A stretch of 64,000 nucleotides of DNA from Aestuariibaculum sp. M13 (GCF_024723255.1 NZ_JANIAC010000002.1:682001-746000), one strand, 5' to 3'; positions 9,260-18,744 are shown, numbered from the stretch's first letter. The notes: generated by a model from the letters alone, not told the origin. Made by a program: numbers and translations.

Positions 9260-12200
9260 TTAAAATGTTGTATTAATTCCTAAGGTAAATGTTCGCATTT
9301 CCGGATAGGTATTTCTAAATTCCGCAACTCCATTTTTATTTTTAGGACTTTTATCTTTAAACCAATAATGCAGGTTAGATCCATTAACAAAGAAGCTTAA
9401 AGTTTTTAGCGGTAATTTGTAATTGTTTACAGGAAAATTGTATGTCAGGTTTACCGATTTTAATTTAATATGAGAAGTGTCGAACAGGTACTTTGTGGAA
9501 TTTGAGATTATCCTGTTATTGCTTGATATTATTGGGTAAACTGCCTGATCTCCTTGGTTCTGCCAGGCATCTTCATAAACATTAGCATTTATATTTCTGT
9601 TTACTAATATTCTGTAGTTGTCGTAAATATTTCTATCTACCAACATATCTGCCCCATAGGTGTATGACATTATAATTCTAAGTGTAAAATTGTTTAGTTT
9701 AAAACTGTTATTTAGCCCGCCATAAAAATCAGGTTGTGAATCCCCGATAGGTACCCAGTCAGTATTATCAAATTGACTTGCAACGGTAGATGAATCGTAA
9801 ATATTTCCATCAATATTATACAGTTCTCTTCCGGTTGCCGAATCAATGCCTATAAAATTATATCCCCAAATGGCAGACGTTGGATAACCAATGGTTTGCG
9901 ATCTTGCAACTTCAGCCGTTGAAAATGCAGAACCTAAACCAACTAAATCAGTAATTCTGTTTTTAATTTTTGTAAAATTGAAATTGGTATCCCAAGAGAA
10001 ATTTTTATTCTTAAACCAATCGGCGTTTAAACTAAACTCAATACCTTGGTTATACATGCTTGCTCCATTAATTTGAGCACTTGAAAATCCGGATTCGATA
10101 ATAATATCACGAGATGTGATTTGTTGTTCTATATTATCTCTAAAGAAATCTGTTGTTATTTTAAATTTCTGAAGGAAGTTAAAATCTAATCCAACATTGA
10201 ATTTTTTATTGACTTCCCAGCCCAAATTAGGATTTGGTGCTGACGATAGATTAGCATAATCTAGGCCATTATATCCATTATTTTGTCTGGTGTATAGCCC
10301 TAAAGCTCTATAAGAACCAATACGAGAATTTCCTGTTCTACCATAACTTGTTCTAAGGCGAAGAAAATCTACAAACTTACTTTTCTTAAGAAAACCTTCG
10401 TTACTTATATTCCAACTGACACCTAAACCTCCGTTTAATGCGGTATCGTTATCATCACCAAAAGCTGAACTTTGATCTACTCTGAAATTGGCTAAAAAGA
10501 AATACTTTTTCGCATAATTATAGTTTACCTGAGCAAATCCTGATCGTCCAGCATATTCTGTATAATCGATCTCATAATCTTGTTGTTCGGCAGTAATAAT
10601 AGGTTGAGGAGAATCGTAGATGGTAAATCCACGGCCTATTTCATATGAAAAATCAACTTTTTCACTTCTTGCCTCTATACCTAATAAAGCATCAAAATTA
10701 TGTTTTTCTGCAAATTGTGTATTATAAGCTAGGGATGCATTCCAGTTCCATTTTCTTGTATCACGAGCTCTAATCATTCGTCGTCCCTTAGAACCATCAT
10801 TAAAATTACCAGAACCGTTTAAACCCGAAAAGAATTTATCTTCATCTTTATTTGAAGCATCAATACCAAAGAGCGTAGATAACTTTAAATTATGAAGAAC
10901 ATCGTAATCTAGTTTTAAACTTCCTAAAAGTGCAAATGTTTTAGAATCCGAAATATTTTGTTTAGATACGGCTACAGGATTTCCGTAGGTTTCGAAATAG
11001 GTATATTCTCCGTTTACATCATAAGGCGATAATGTAGGAGGTAATGCGTACGCATAAAGTGTATTCGGGTTTTCTTTATTGGTTAACGAAGGTGATAAAC
11101 GTAAACTTAAACCAAATTTATCTTTTTTATAATCTGCCGAAAACGACGTATTTAATTTTTTATAACTGTTTTCCTTCTGCGTTTCATTTGTATGTTGGTA
11201 ACCTACATTAGCTCTGTAATTCCAATTACCTTTACCGCCGGAAACACCGAAATTTAATCGGCTAAAAATGCCTGTAGTATTTAATAAATCGAACCAATCA
11301 GTATTTACACCATTCCACGGTTGTACACTTCCAGAATTTCCACTATTGGTATAATAGGAATTTAACACCGTTTGATATTCTTCTCCACTTAAATATTTAA
11401 GGCCATTAAATGCAGTATTAATACCTGTTTGAGCCGAAGCTGTATATCTTAGCTTTCCTTTTTCACCTGATTTTGTGGTGATAATAATAACTCCATTAGC
11501 TGCATCAGCACCGTATAAACCAACAGCAGCAGCATCTTTTAAAATATTAAAACTTTCAATGTCTTCAATACCTACGCGAGCTAAAGGATTTAATATGTTC
11601 TCTGAAAGAATGCCGTCACCTAAATCAAAAAAACTATTTCCATCAATCCCAGTTTCTTCCGACAGGATAATACCATCTACTATTATTAACGGTTGTGTAG
11701 AGGTTCCTACCGCATTACTATTAAGTGGTGTTAAAGAGCCTTGGCCACGAATATCAATTTTTGCGGCTTCACCTAATTGCGGGTTTACTTCAACTAATAC
11801 TCCGGCAACCTGACCTTCTAATAATTCATCAAAAGTTACAGCAGGCTGTTCTTTAGAAATATTGTCCGGATCGACTGTAGAAATGCTTCCGACAACTTCT
11901 TCTTTAAGTTTTTTGGTTCCGTAAGAAGACGTAATAACAACTTCTGTTAATTCACTAATATCTTCTTCCAAATAAAATGTAAATTCAGAAGCACTCCCAA
12001 TGGTTTTAGTCTGAGATTTCATTCCCAGATATGAAGCTTCCAGTTCTACATTATTGATATTTTCCCCTTTAATGGTGTAAATAAAGTTACCGTCGATATC
12101 TGTCATGGCACCAATGCTTTTTCCTTTAATTACAACCATAGCGCCACTAAGGGGAAATTGATCAGCAGCGCTCAGGACCTTTCCCTTAATTAAACGGCTA

Positions 12201-12538
12201 TTAGTGGTTTCTTTTTCCTTTTTATCGGTTAATAATATCTGGCTACTAATTAAAGCATAAGCAATATCAGAATCTTTTAACAGTGAGTTTAAAGCATCTT
12301 CCAATTTTGAATCTGTAACATTTAAAGTGAAGCGTTTTGTAACATCTACTTTATTAGAATTATAGATAATACGATACCCTGTTTGTTGTTCTATAGATTT
12401 TATAATGGTACTCAAAGGGGTATTTGTAGCCTTTATATTTACGGTTTTATTTTGTGCAAAACCAACTGTAGTGACAAGCAAAAAAAACAAAACACAGAGT
12501 GTCCTTTTAAGTTTAGCATTTTTTTTGTAGTTAATCAT
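9260..12538 (-). CDS. SusC/RagA-type TonB-dependent receptor with STN domain
   Basis: 1092 residues, full length. Order: signal peptide (TLCVLFFLLVTTVGFAQ), STN domain (about 35-105, TPLSTIIKSIEQQTGYRIIY), carboxypeptidase-regulatory-like domain (about 115-190), plug (EVVITSSYGTKKLKEEVVGS, PLIIVDGI, NILKDAAAVGLYGADAANGV) and a long beta-barrel ending TFTLGINTTF. It is the energy-dependent outer-membrane importer of this locus. The STN domain and the FecR gene 18 bp upstream show that it also reports substrate binding to the sigma/anti-sigma pair. Confidence 0.96.
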   Translation of the reverse strand: MINYKKNAKLKRTLCVLFFLLVTTVGFAQNKTVNIKATNTPLSTIIKSIEQQTGYRIIYNSNKVDVTKRFTLNVTDSKLEDALNSLLKDSDIAYALISSQILLTDKKEKETTNSRLIKGKVLSAADQFPLSGAMVVIKGKSIGAMTDIDGNFIYTIKGENINNVELEASYLGMKSQTKTIGSASEFTFYLEEDISELTEVVITSSYGTKKLKEEVVGSISTVDPDNISKEQPAVTFDELLEGQVAGVLVEVNPQLGEAAKIDIRGQGSLTPLNSNAVGTSTQPLIIVDGIILSEETGIDGNSFFDLGDGILSENILNPLARVGIEDIESFNILKDAAAVGLYGADAANGVIIITTKSGEKGKLRYTASAQTGINTAFNGLKYLSGEEYQTVLNSYYTNSGNSGSVQPWNGVNTDWFDLLNTTGIFSRLNFGVSGGKGNWNYRANVGYQHTNETQKENSYKKLNTSFSADYKKDKFGLSLRLSPSLTNKENPNTLYAYALPPTLSPYDVNGEYTYFETYGNPVAVSKQNISDSKTFALLGSLKLDYDVLHNLKLSTLFGIDASNKDEDKFFSGLNGSGNFNDGSKGRRMIRARDTRKWNWNASLAYNTQFAEKHNFDALLGIEARSEKVDFSYEIGRGFTIYDSPQPIITAEQQDYEIDYTEYAGRSGFAQVNYNYAKKYFFLANFRVDQSSAFGDDNDTALNGGLGVSWNISNEGFLKKSKFVDFLRLRTSYGRTGNSRIGSYRALGLYTRQNNGYNGLDYANLSSAPNPNLGWEVNKKFNVGLDFNFLQKFKITTDFFRDNIEQQITSRDIIIESGFSSAQINGASMYNQGIEFSLNADWFKNKNFSWDTNFNFTKIKNRITDLVGLGSAFSTAEVARSQTIGYPTSAIWGYNFIGIDSATGRELYNIDGNIYDSSTVASQFDNTDWVPIGDSQPDFYGGLNNSFKLNNFTLRIIMSYTYGADMLVDRNIYDNYRILVNRNINANVYEDAWQNQGDQAVYPIISSNNRIISNSTKYLFDTSHIKLKSVNLTYNFPVNNYKLPLKTLSFFVNGSNLHYWFKDKSPKNKNGVAEFRNTYPEMRTFTLGINTTF

Positions 12539-12556
12539 TGTTGAGAGGTTAGAGTT

Positions 12557-13657
12557 TTAGTCGTTAATTATTATGATATTATTTTTAATTGAATATTCGA
12601 AAGGTGTATCTATTTGTAATAGTTTAAATAAAGTATCAATATCAGATTCATCAATTCTAATAGATCCAGAAAACTCTTGATTTGCAAGTGTTTTATTATC
12701 GTTAATTATCGCCACATTATATGCTCGCTCTAATTTTTTACATAAGGCGCTAAACGGCATATCCTTAAAAAGGATTTCTCCATTTACCCAGGCTATATGA
12801 TCGGTAGTATTGACATCTTTAATATGGAATGTGTTTTGTTTTTCTAACCAAACAGCTTGTTGATTGGGCTCTAGAATAGAATATTTTGAAGCATCGCTTA
12901 CAGCTGAAATTTTAACAGATCCTTCTAAAAGTTCACTATGTGAATTGGCATCGTTTGGATAAGAACTCACATTGAATTTTGTTCCTAGAACCTGAATGTT
13001 AACCTTATCGGAATGTACAATAAACGGATTTTGTTCATTTTTTGTTACTTCAAAAAAAGCTTCACCTGTTAAAAACACATCTCGGTTTGCCGAGGCTATA
13101 AAGTTTTCTGGAAACCTAAAGGTTGTTCCTGAATTTAAATGCACAACGGTACTATCTGAAAGAACCACCTTAAATCGTTTTCCGTAAGGAATCTTAATGG
13201 TATTATACTTTAGCTCTTCACTCTTTACATTAGCATTAAAAATAATTTCATGATCTGTTTGTTTTCCTATAACAATACCGTCTTTATTTATTAAAACATT
13301 CTCCTGATTGTCATTAATATGTTTAACAACGCCATTGCTTAATTCTAAAATAACATCGTTATTATTATCGGTTATAGTGTTATTATAGATAGCACGTCCA
13401 ATACCCACAGCAATCACCAAAATAGCTGCATACTTCCAGTAAGTGAAAACTTTGCGCTTTTTCTTTAAAGTTTGTTTTTTTATTATTCTAACCGTTTCTA
13501 AATTTGAAGCTTTCGGAGATTCTGTAAGGGACCAAGCTGTTTTCAATGCTATAAACTGCTTTTTGTTTTCATTAGAAGAATCTATCCAGTCGAATAGCTC
13601 TGCTATTTCTTCTTCAGAAGCTTTATTGTCCAAATATTTATAAATCAGTTTAGTCAT
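12557..13657 (-). CDS. FecR-family anti-sigma factor
   Basis: 366 residues. N-terminal sigma-binding part (KYLDNKASEEEIAELFDWID), membrane segment near residues 75-92 (YAAILVIAVGIGRAIY), periplasmic FecR domain (IPYGKRFKVVLSDSTVVHLN, FLTGEAFFEV, VQVLGTKFNVSSYP) and C-terminal DUF4974 (EILFKDMPFSALCKKLERAY). It overlaps the upstream membrane-protein gene by 8 bp, so its translation depends on that gene. It should hold the sigma factor 14179-14787 inactive until SusC (9260-12538) binds ligand. Confidence 0.94.
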   Translation of the reverse strand: MTKLIYKYLDNKASEEEIAELFDWIDSSNENKKQFIALKTAWSLTESPKASNLETVRIIKKQTLKKKRKVFTYWKYAAILVIAVGIGRAIYNNTITDNNNDVILELSNGVVKHINDNQENVLINKDGIVIGKQTDHEIIFNANVKSEELKYNTIKIPYGKRFKVVLSDSTVVHLNSGTTFRFPENFIASANRDVFLTGEAFFEVTKNEQNPFIVHSDKVNIQVLGTKFNVSSYPNDANSHSELLEGSVKISAVSDASKYSILEPNQQAVWLEKQNTFHIKDVNTTDHIAWVNGEILFKDMPFSALCKKLERAYNVAIINDNKTLANQEFSGSIRIDESDIDTLFKLLQIDTPFEYSIKNNIIIIND

Positions 13658-14087
13658 TACTTGTGGTGTTTTGGGTTAATAAGCTTATTAATACACTTAA
13701 AATGATGATGTTTTTAATAATATATTGCCCTAATAAGGTGAATGAAAAAGGGCTTTTATTAAATGATAGTTCCGGAAAAATAAAAAACGTTGAAAATGTT
13801 AACGTTAGATGAATGAGCGCTAAAATAGTTGCTGATTTTCGTTGATAATTAAGAATAAACATCAACCCAATGGCTGTTTCCCAAATCGCTAAAAGCAAAT
13901 AGGAAATGTTTGAAGGTAATAGGTCGCTTATTAAAACATTAATCGTTTTTTTAGCAATATCTTCGGCAGGACTGTAATCTGGAAAAAATTTTAATATTCC
14001 AAAGAAGAAAAAAATCAATCCAATAGACAGTGTAATTAAACGCTGACTTGTAGACTCTCTAGATATTAAAATCTGAGTTTTTTTCAT
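13650..14087 (-). CDS. DoxX-like four-helix membrane protein
   Basis: 145 residues with four predicted membrane helices (LITLSIGLIFFFFGILKF, YLLLAIWETAIGLMFIL, TILALIHLTLTFSTFFIF, IIKNIIILSVLISLL). The helix pattern, with GILKFFPD after the first helix, resembles DoxX/YkgB-type quinone-associated small membrane proteins, but I cannot show the function. It is unusual to find such a gene between a sigma factor and its FecR partner, and the 8-bp overlap with FecR suggests that it belongs to the signalling operon. Confidence 0.75.
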   Translation of the reverse strand: MKKTQILISRESTSQRLITLSIGLIFFFFGILKFFPDYSPAEDIAKKTINVLISDLLPSNISYLLLAIWETAIGLMFILNYQRKSATILALIHLTLTFSTFFIFPELSFNKSPFSFTLLGQYIIKNIIILSVLISLLTQNTTSND

Positions 14088-14178
14088 ATTATAGAGGTTA
14101 GTAGTTGCTTGTTAAACAGAAAAAAATCTCTGCTCTACAAGTTTGTACCCCTATGTCTTAAAAAACCCTATGCTTTTT

Positions 14179-14787
14179 TTAATTTTTTTTAGTCGAGAGA
14201 ATAATTGATATTAAAATAGTTGGGAAATAAGGTGCCAATTGCTGCCTTAAAGCCTTTAAAGCCTTGGTTATGTGAGATTCAACGGTTTTTAAACTAATCT
14301 CTAATTCATCGGCAATTTCCTGATTTTTTTTGTTATCGAATCGCTTCTTTAGAAAAATTGCTTTGGTTTTTTCCGGAAGGTTTTCAATAGATTTATATAT
14401 AATTTGTTCTAATTCAGAGAAGTCCATAGAATCAAAATTTAACGAGTCTAATACCTCCTGATTTAAAAGCTCTTCCCTTTTGTTTAACGTCTCGTTTTTA
14501 TATTTTTCTTTAACCTTTTTACTTCTTATCAAATTCAAACATTTAGATTTTGTGTAGGTGTAAAGAAAGGATTTAATACCTGTTGGAAGGTCTATTTTGT
14601 TTTTATTAGACCATAAATTTATGAAGGCTTCCTGAGCGATATTTTTAGCTTCTTCTTCATCATAAATAAACTGTACACCAAAGCCAACGATACTATTGTA
14701 GTATTTATGAAAGAAATACTCAAAAGCAACTTCATTACCTCTTTTGAAGGCTTCAAACTGTAATTGCTCGTTTGGTTGTGCGTTCAT
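14179..14787 (-). CDS. ECF RNA polymerase sigma factor
   Basis: 202 residues. Region 2 is seen at FFHKYYNSIVGFGVQFIYDE and AFINLWSNKNKI ... SFLYTYTKSKCLNLIR. Region 4 is seen at LPEKTKAIFLKKRFDNKKNQEIADELEISLKTVESHITKAL. It heads the operon 14787 to 3743 and is paired with the FecR gene at 12557-13657. The ATG at 14787 is the first in frame. The short upstream gap (14788-15036) shows no further feature I can support. Confidence 0.93.
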   Translation of the reverse strand: MNAQPNEQLQFEAFKRGNEVAFEYFFHKYYNSIVGFGVQFIYDEEEAKNIAQEAFINLWSNKNKIDLPTGIKSFLYTYTKSKCLNLIRSKKVKEKYKNETLNKREELLNQEVLDSLNFDSMDFSELEQIIYKSIENLPEKTKAIFLKKRFDNKKNQEIADELEISLKTVESHITKALKALRQQLAPYFPTILISIILSTKKN

Positions 14788-15108
14788 TTATTTAAAATTG
14801 TCTTTGTGGAAAACTTAACTTAACATCTAATTTTGAGTAGAAAATAAACTAAAATGCGCCTAAAATTACATTTTTTATGTTAATACAAAATTTTTATTAG
14901 ATAATTTATAACTACGCAAAACAAAAAGAAGATTAAAAACTTAGATTAATTTGGATTGACCCTAAATAATATTTCGCCTGATTTTCTCTATCTGAGCTTG
15001 CAATAAAAAACAGGACAAATAGCTGAATAACCAACTTTGTTAGTTCCTAGTGTTTTTTATTTTTTGTATCTTGAATTAATAGAAATAGCTAGAATTATGA
15101 TAAGGATA

Positions 15109-15498
15109 ATGAAAACATATAAAGAGCAAAACAAATCGATTAAATTGCTTTTTTTCGCCTTTATCATGCTACTTCAGGGGTGCTCTGTTTATAGATCAAA
15201 TCCAACAACAATAGAGCATGTCATTAGGAATGAATCTAAAGTAAAGATGGTATTTAAAAATAATAAAACTGAAAAATTTGAGAAAATTATTATTGAAGAA
15301 GGTAACTATTATGGTGTAACGATAATCAACGGCGAAACAATTAAACATCCCTTGGACCAAAACGAAATTTTGGTAGTAAAAGAGAAAAATAAATCATTAT
15401 CAACTATTCTTGGTATAGGAATTCCGGTGGTTGTTTTAGGTACTATTTTTGTGCTGGTCGGAGAGAATAACTCATATGACTTCTTTTTTCAGATGTAG
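15109..15498 (+). CDS. Small lipoprotein, unknown function
   Basis: 130 residues from the ATG at 15109, chosen because it places a lipoprotein signal at the N terminus (LLFFAFIMLLQGCSVYRSNP). The open frame extends upstream to 15037 but that part does not look like a signal peptide. A central basic and charged region is followed by a C-terminal membrane segment (ILGIGIPVVVLGTIFVLV). No family recognised. It lies alone between the sigma factor (opposite strand) and the SRAP gene. Confidence 0.65.
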   Translation: MKTYKEQNKSIKLLFFAFIMLLQGCSVYRSNPTTIEHVIRNESKVKMVFKNNKTEKFEKIIIEEGNYYGVTIINGETIKHPLDQNEILVVKEKNKSLSTILGIGIPVVVLGTIFVLVGENNSYDFFFQM

Positions 15499-15562
15499 TA
15501 ATATTTGTCTGTTTTTTTGTTACAATTTCATTACTTACCTTTTTATTTTCCCTCCCCCTTAT

Positions 15563-15595
15563 TTTGTATAATACCATTTTTGAATAGTATATTTT
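15563..15595 (+). promoter_or_regulatory. Candidate Bacteroidota promoter for the SRAP gene
   Basis: TTTG at 15563-15566 and TATATTTT at 15588-15595 are separated by 21 bp. This fits the Bacteroidota -33 TTTG / -7 TAnnTTTG pattern except for the last base of the -7 box. The ATG of the SRAP gene follows 29 bp later. Confidence 0.4.
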
Positions 15596-15624
15596 TCGTA
15601 AATTCATGTAATAATTAATTACTC

Positions 15625-16362
15625 ATGTGTTTCCATACGGCTCAACTCAAAAAAGTTAAGGATTTAGAACGCAAGTATAACGTTAAAATTAGCGATGAAA
15701 ACTGGGAGAAATACTTTGACGAACCTAGATACCATTTAAATGGTTTTTCGCATCCTAATATGTTAGTTATTCCGCAGCAAAGATCTGATGTTCTTGCACC
15801 AGGCGTTTGGGGTATAGTTCCCAATTATAAAAGCCCAGAGGAAATTAAACCTTATTATAAGGAAGCTGTAAAATATGGTTCAGGACTAAATGCACAATCC
15901 GAAAAGCTTTTCAGTCATTTTATGTATCGTGAATCTGTAATGACACAGCGATGCATAATTCCAGTAGATGGCTTTTTTGAACCACATGAACACAACAAGA
16001 AAAAATACCCTTTCTACATTAAAGAAAAAGAAGATAAAGGTTTGGCTTTGGCAGGTATATATACCGTTATTGGGACGTATATCACCTTTAGTATCTTAAC
16101 TAAAAAGGCCTCCCCGCTATTTGAAAAGATACATAATTTGAAAAAACGACAACCTGTTATTCTAAATTCTGAAAATATTGATCATTGGCTTTCTGAAAGC
16201 CTTAATGAAGACAATGTAAAGGAATTAGTTAATCTCAATTTTCCTGAAGAACAATTGGATGCCTATACGGTTAGCAAAGATTTGTTTAGCCCTAAGATTG
16301 ATAGTAATACTCAAACTATTTTAGAAAAAGTTGAATTTGATGGATTAGAAGGAATGTTTTAA
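15625..16362 (+). CDS. SRAP-domain protein (HMCES/YedK family)
   Basis: 245 residues. The catalytic cysteine is residue 2 (MCFHTAQ). Other SRAP landmarks are GLNAQSEKLF, the active-site Glu in IIPVDGFFEPHE, and the conserved His in KIHNLKKRQPVIL. Proteins of this family form a thiazolidine link through Cys2 to abasic sites in single-stranded DNA, shielding them during replication, and can be self-reversed. The start is fixed by the need for Cys at position 2 after Met removal. Length is as usual for the family. Confidence 0.92.
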   Translation: MCFHTAQLKKVKDLERKYNVKISDENWEKYFDEPRYHLNGFSHPNMLVIPQQRSDVLAPGVWGIVPNYKSPEEIKPYYKEAVKYGSGLNAQSEKLFSHFMYRESVMTQRCIIPVDGFFEPHEHNKKKYPFYIKEKEDKGLALAGIYTVIGTYITFSILTKKASPLFEKIHNLKKRQPVILNSENIDHWLSESLNEDNVKELVNLNFPEEQLDAYTVSKDLFSPKIDSNTQTILEKVEFDGLEGMF

Positions 16363-16479
16363 TGAAGTTGTGTATGGTTAGCTTGAGTCGATATGCCTTT
16401 AAAATAGCTAAAAAACGTGAATTAAAGTGAAATTCGTCAGAATTTAACGATGTAAAATGCACCAGCAAATTAATTATAC

Positions 16480-16501
16480 ACGTTTTTATAAAACGTTTTT
16501 T
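16480..16501 (+). terminator. Short intrinsic terminator in gap 16363-16698
   Basis: ACGTTTT (16480-16486), loop TAT, AAAACGT (16490-16496) and then five T. It lies 118 bp past the SRAP stop codon. The rest of this 336-bp gap is AT-rich and holds only the promoter-like box near its right end. Confidence 0.5.
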
Positions 16502-16671
16502 ACTCAATTGTTATTAATTCCAATTCGTTTTTCAATTGTCCAAAATTTATTGGTTATCATGTGGAAGTGATCATCCCTTAATGGCATCATTTTCTGTTTG
16601 CCGTTCTGTTTGTATTTTTTCTCTTTTGCTTTTTTCATTTTCAAAACATAAAACTTTCAAAAATTCTAAAC

Positions 16672-16679
16672 TATATTTG
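16672..16679 (+). promoter_or_regulatory. Candidate -7 promoter box for the XRE gene
   Basis: TATATTTG matches TAnnTTTG exactly and lies 19 bp before the GTG start of the XRE/DUF4870 gene, leaving a very short leader. I could not find a good -33 TTTG at the expected distance. Confidence 0.4.
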
Positions 16680-16698
16680 ATAAAAGAAACTTTTTTGT

Positions 16699-17259
16699 GT
16701 GAGCATTCTTAAATCCATTCGAGAAAAGGAAGGTTATACCCAGACTGATTTAGCCAACCAAACTGGACTGTCTTTGCGTACTATTCAGCGTTTAGAAAGC
16801 ACAAATAAAGTACCTAAAGGTTATACCTTAAACGTTCTGGCAGAAGAATTCAATATGGAACCATCAGCTTTACAGGCTAAATATGTAAAAAGCAAACTTT
16901 CAAGGGATTCTGAAATTACAACAATCAAGATGATAAACTTATCGGTTTTATCCTTTATTGGAATTCCATTCGGAAATCTAATTTTACCTATCATTTTATG
17001 GAGGAATAACCGTGATTCAAAATTCGTAGATGAAATAGGCCGTCGAGTTGTTAATTTTCAAATTTTGTTCACATTGTTCCTGTGTTTATTACTCATCTTA
17101 TTACCATTTACCGTTGCAAAACTATTACCAAATATTCCAATCATGTTGATTGTATTGCTAATTGCTTACCTTTTTAATATTGCTGTAATCATCCGTACTG
17201 CCATAAAGATTCAACATCAGGACTTCGATTTTTTAAACGGTCCTTTTCGTCTTATTTAG
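16699..17259 (+). CDS. XRE-type HTH regulator fused to DUF4870 membrane domain
   Basis: 186 residues from a GTG start. Residues 1-60 are a Cro/CI helix-turn-helix (IREKEGYTQTDLANQTGLSL, RTIQRLEST). Residues about 70-180 contain three membrane segments (SVLSFIGIPFGNLILPIILW, FQILFTLFLCLLLILLPFTV, IPIMLIVLLIAYLFNIAVII), matching DUF4870. The combination suggests a membrane-anchored DNA-binding protein. The GTG is chosen because the HTH begins right after it and there is no upstream ATG. Confidence 0.88.
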   Translation: MSILKSIREKEGYTQTDLANQTGLSLRTIQRLESTNKVPKGYTLNVLAEEFNMEPSALQAKYVKSKLSRDSEITTIKMINLSVLSFIGIPFGNLILPIILWRNNRDSKFVDEIGRRVVNFQILFTLFLCLLLILLPFTVAKLLPNIPIMLIVLLIAYLFNIAVIIRTAIKIQHQDFDFLNGPFRLI

Positions 17260-17377
17260 ACCTAAAACTAAAAATGTCATAAAAATGGCGGCATGAAACC
17301 CCCTTATTTTACTGGGATTCCTTATTTCTTTGCATCATGAAATTATTTTAAATGTTTATTCAAAATTTTAATGTATC

Positions 17378-18367
17378 ATGAAAAAAATTATCGGTTACAG
17401 TATTTTAGGCCTTATAGGTCTTGCATTAATTTTTAGTATTTTCGGTATTAGAAAATTCAATAACAAATATTTTAAAGAACGTCCGGCCTATTTAGAACTT
17501 AGTCATGAATCTCAATCCATGGATTTTAAATGGACACATTCGAAGGTGGATGAAGGACATATTGAATATCAGTCAGGTCTTTTAATACCTGTGCAGATTG
17601 ACAGCCTTCAACACAATCTTAATATGCAATTTGATACCGGCGCACCAGATTCTTTTTTCTATGAAAAAGATCTTATTTCATTGAGAAATTTGGGCTATAA
17701 TATTGAGGAAGTTCAGAAAGATGGATTCCGATTTGTGAAGGACCTAAAATTAAAATTAGGTGGTAAGCCTGTTACCTTATCAATGGTGAAAATCTATCCG
17801 AATTATGGGAATACCTTTTCGGCTGAATATAACCCAGAAACCAATATTATTATTGGGACTATTGGAAGTGATATTCTGGTAGATAGAGTTACATCAATTG
17901 ATTTTAAAAACAAGACCATACAGTTTTTTGAAAATCGTCCTGAATGGATGCAGGATCTCAAGGGGTTCAAAACTTTTGATTTCCCAGGGCGTCGTATAAT
18001 GCTACCAGCTATCGTTGATGGAAAGGAGTATGAGTTTTTGTACGATTCCGGATGTTCAGCCTTTGGTTTAATCACGACCAAAGACCGTTTTGAAAAATAT
18101 ACTGATATAGCAACTCCTGTAGAAAGTTTTGGAGCTAAGAGTTGGAACGATAAAATCTATATTAACAGTAAAGCAAGTGATTATCCGCTTACCATTGGAG
18201 GTGCTCAACTACTTATGAATAGAGTTTCGTGTGTAGATATGTATGCTTTTCTACAGCCTTTAGTAACTCCATTTACCCGAATTGGTGGTTGGATGGGTAA
18301 CCAAGCTATAAATGAGAGTCACCTTATTCTTGACACAAAAACTAAAGAATTTTTGATCACAATTTAG
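17378..18367 (+). CDS. Membrane-anchored retropepsin-like aspartyl protease
   Basis: 329 residues with an N-terminal membrane anchor (IIGYSILGLIGLALIFSIFG). Two aspartyl-protease-type motifs are seen: DTGAPDSF near residue 88 and DSGCSAFG near residue 223, each after a hydrophobic beta strand (LNMQF and YEFLY). The spacing of about 135 residues fits a two-lobed pepsin/retropepsin-like fold, though both motifs deviate from the strict D-T-G-S/T form. Catalysis is therefore probable but not certain. It is monocistronic by position. Confidence 0.7.
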   Translation: MKKIIGYSILGLIGLALIFSIFGIRKFNNKYFKERPAYLELSHESQSMDFKWTHSKVDEGHIEYQSGLLIPVQIDSLQHNLNMQFDTGAPDSFFYEKDLISLRNLGYNIEEVQKDGFRFVKDLKLKLGGKPVTLSMVKIYPNYGNTFSAEYNPETNIIIGTIGSDILVDRVTSIDFKNKTIQFFENRPEWMQDLKGFKTFDFPGRRIMLPAIVDGKEYEFLYDSGCSAFGLITTKDRFEKYTDIATPVESFGAKSWNDKIYINSKASDYPLTIGGAQLLMNRVSCVDMYAFLQPLVTPFTRIGGWMGNQAINESHLILDTKTKEFLITI

Positions 18368-18383
18368 GTGATTGATTTGATTG

Positions 18384-18449
18384 TAACCGATCCAGATGCC
18401 TTAGCCCTTCATGGCTTGCCATGAACCTGAGGTGTCTGGTTACCGGTTA
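18384..18449. repeat. Long imperfect palindrome after the aspartyl protease gene
   Basis: Nested complementary blocks surround the loop CTTG: TTCATGG/CCATGAA inside, then CCT/AGG, CCAGA/TCTGG and TAACCG (18384) / CGGTTA (18444) outside. It begins 17 bp past the stop codon. No T-run follows, so it is not a classical terminator; a structured RNA 3' end or a mobile repeat are both possible. Confidence 0.55.
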
Positions 18450-18606
18450 AGGAAATACCTTCATTCTAATTTTATGTAATTATTTTGTTTAGAGTATTTA
18501 ACTTTTAATAAGAAAGCATCTGTTTTGACTCCAAGTAAGACAAAATAGATTCCTAAATTAACTATGTAAATTGGGATATTTTGTCTTTGAAAGGAAAAGG
18601 TGTTGA

Positions 18607-18742
18607 TGTTTTAACGGTTAGGCTATGGTTTCGTTGCGTGAAAATCCGCGAGGTTTTTCCGCCGTAAACCGAAGATAGTTCATTGCTTTTGACTTTCCGA
18701 GAGGAAAGTCAAAAGCAATGAACTATAGCCGTTGTTGGGCAA
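18607..18742 (-). repeat. Orphan inverted attC site (subfamily B)
   Basis: On the minus strand this reads R'' GCCCAAC (18740-18734), then the subfamily-B body (GGCTATAGTTCATTGC ... ACGCAACGAAACCATAGCC), then CCGTTAAAAC with the G^TT point at 18615. It closely matches attC6 of the main array but is 17 kb away and inverted. Its centre is a perfect 23-bp inverted repeat (18675-18697 with 18704-18726), unlike the array copies. Confidence 0.85.
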
Positions 18743-18744
18743 AG

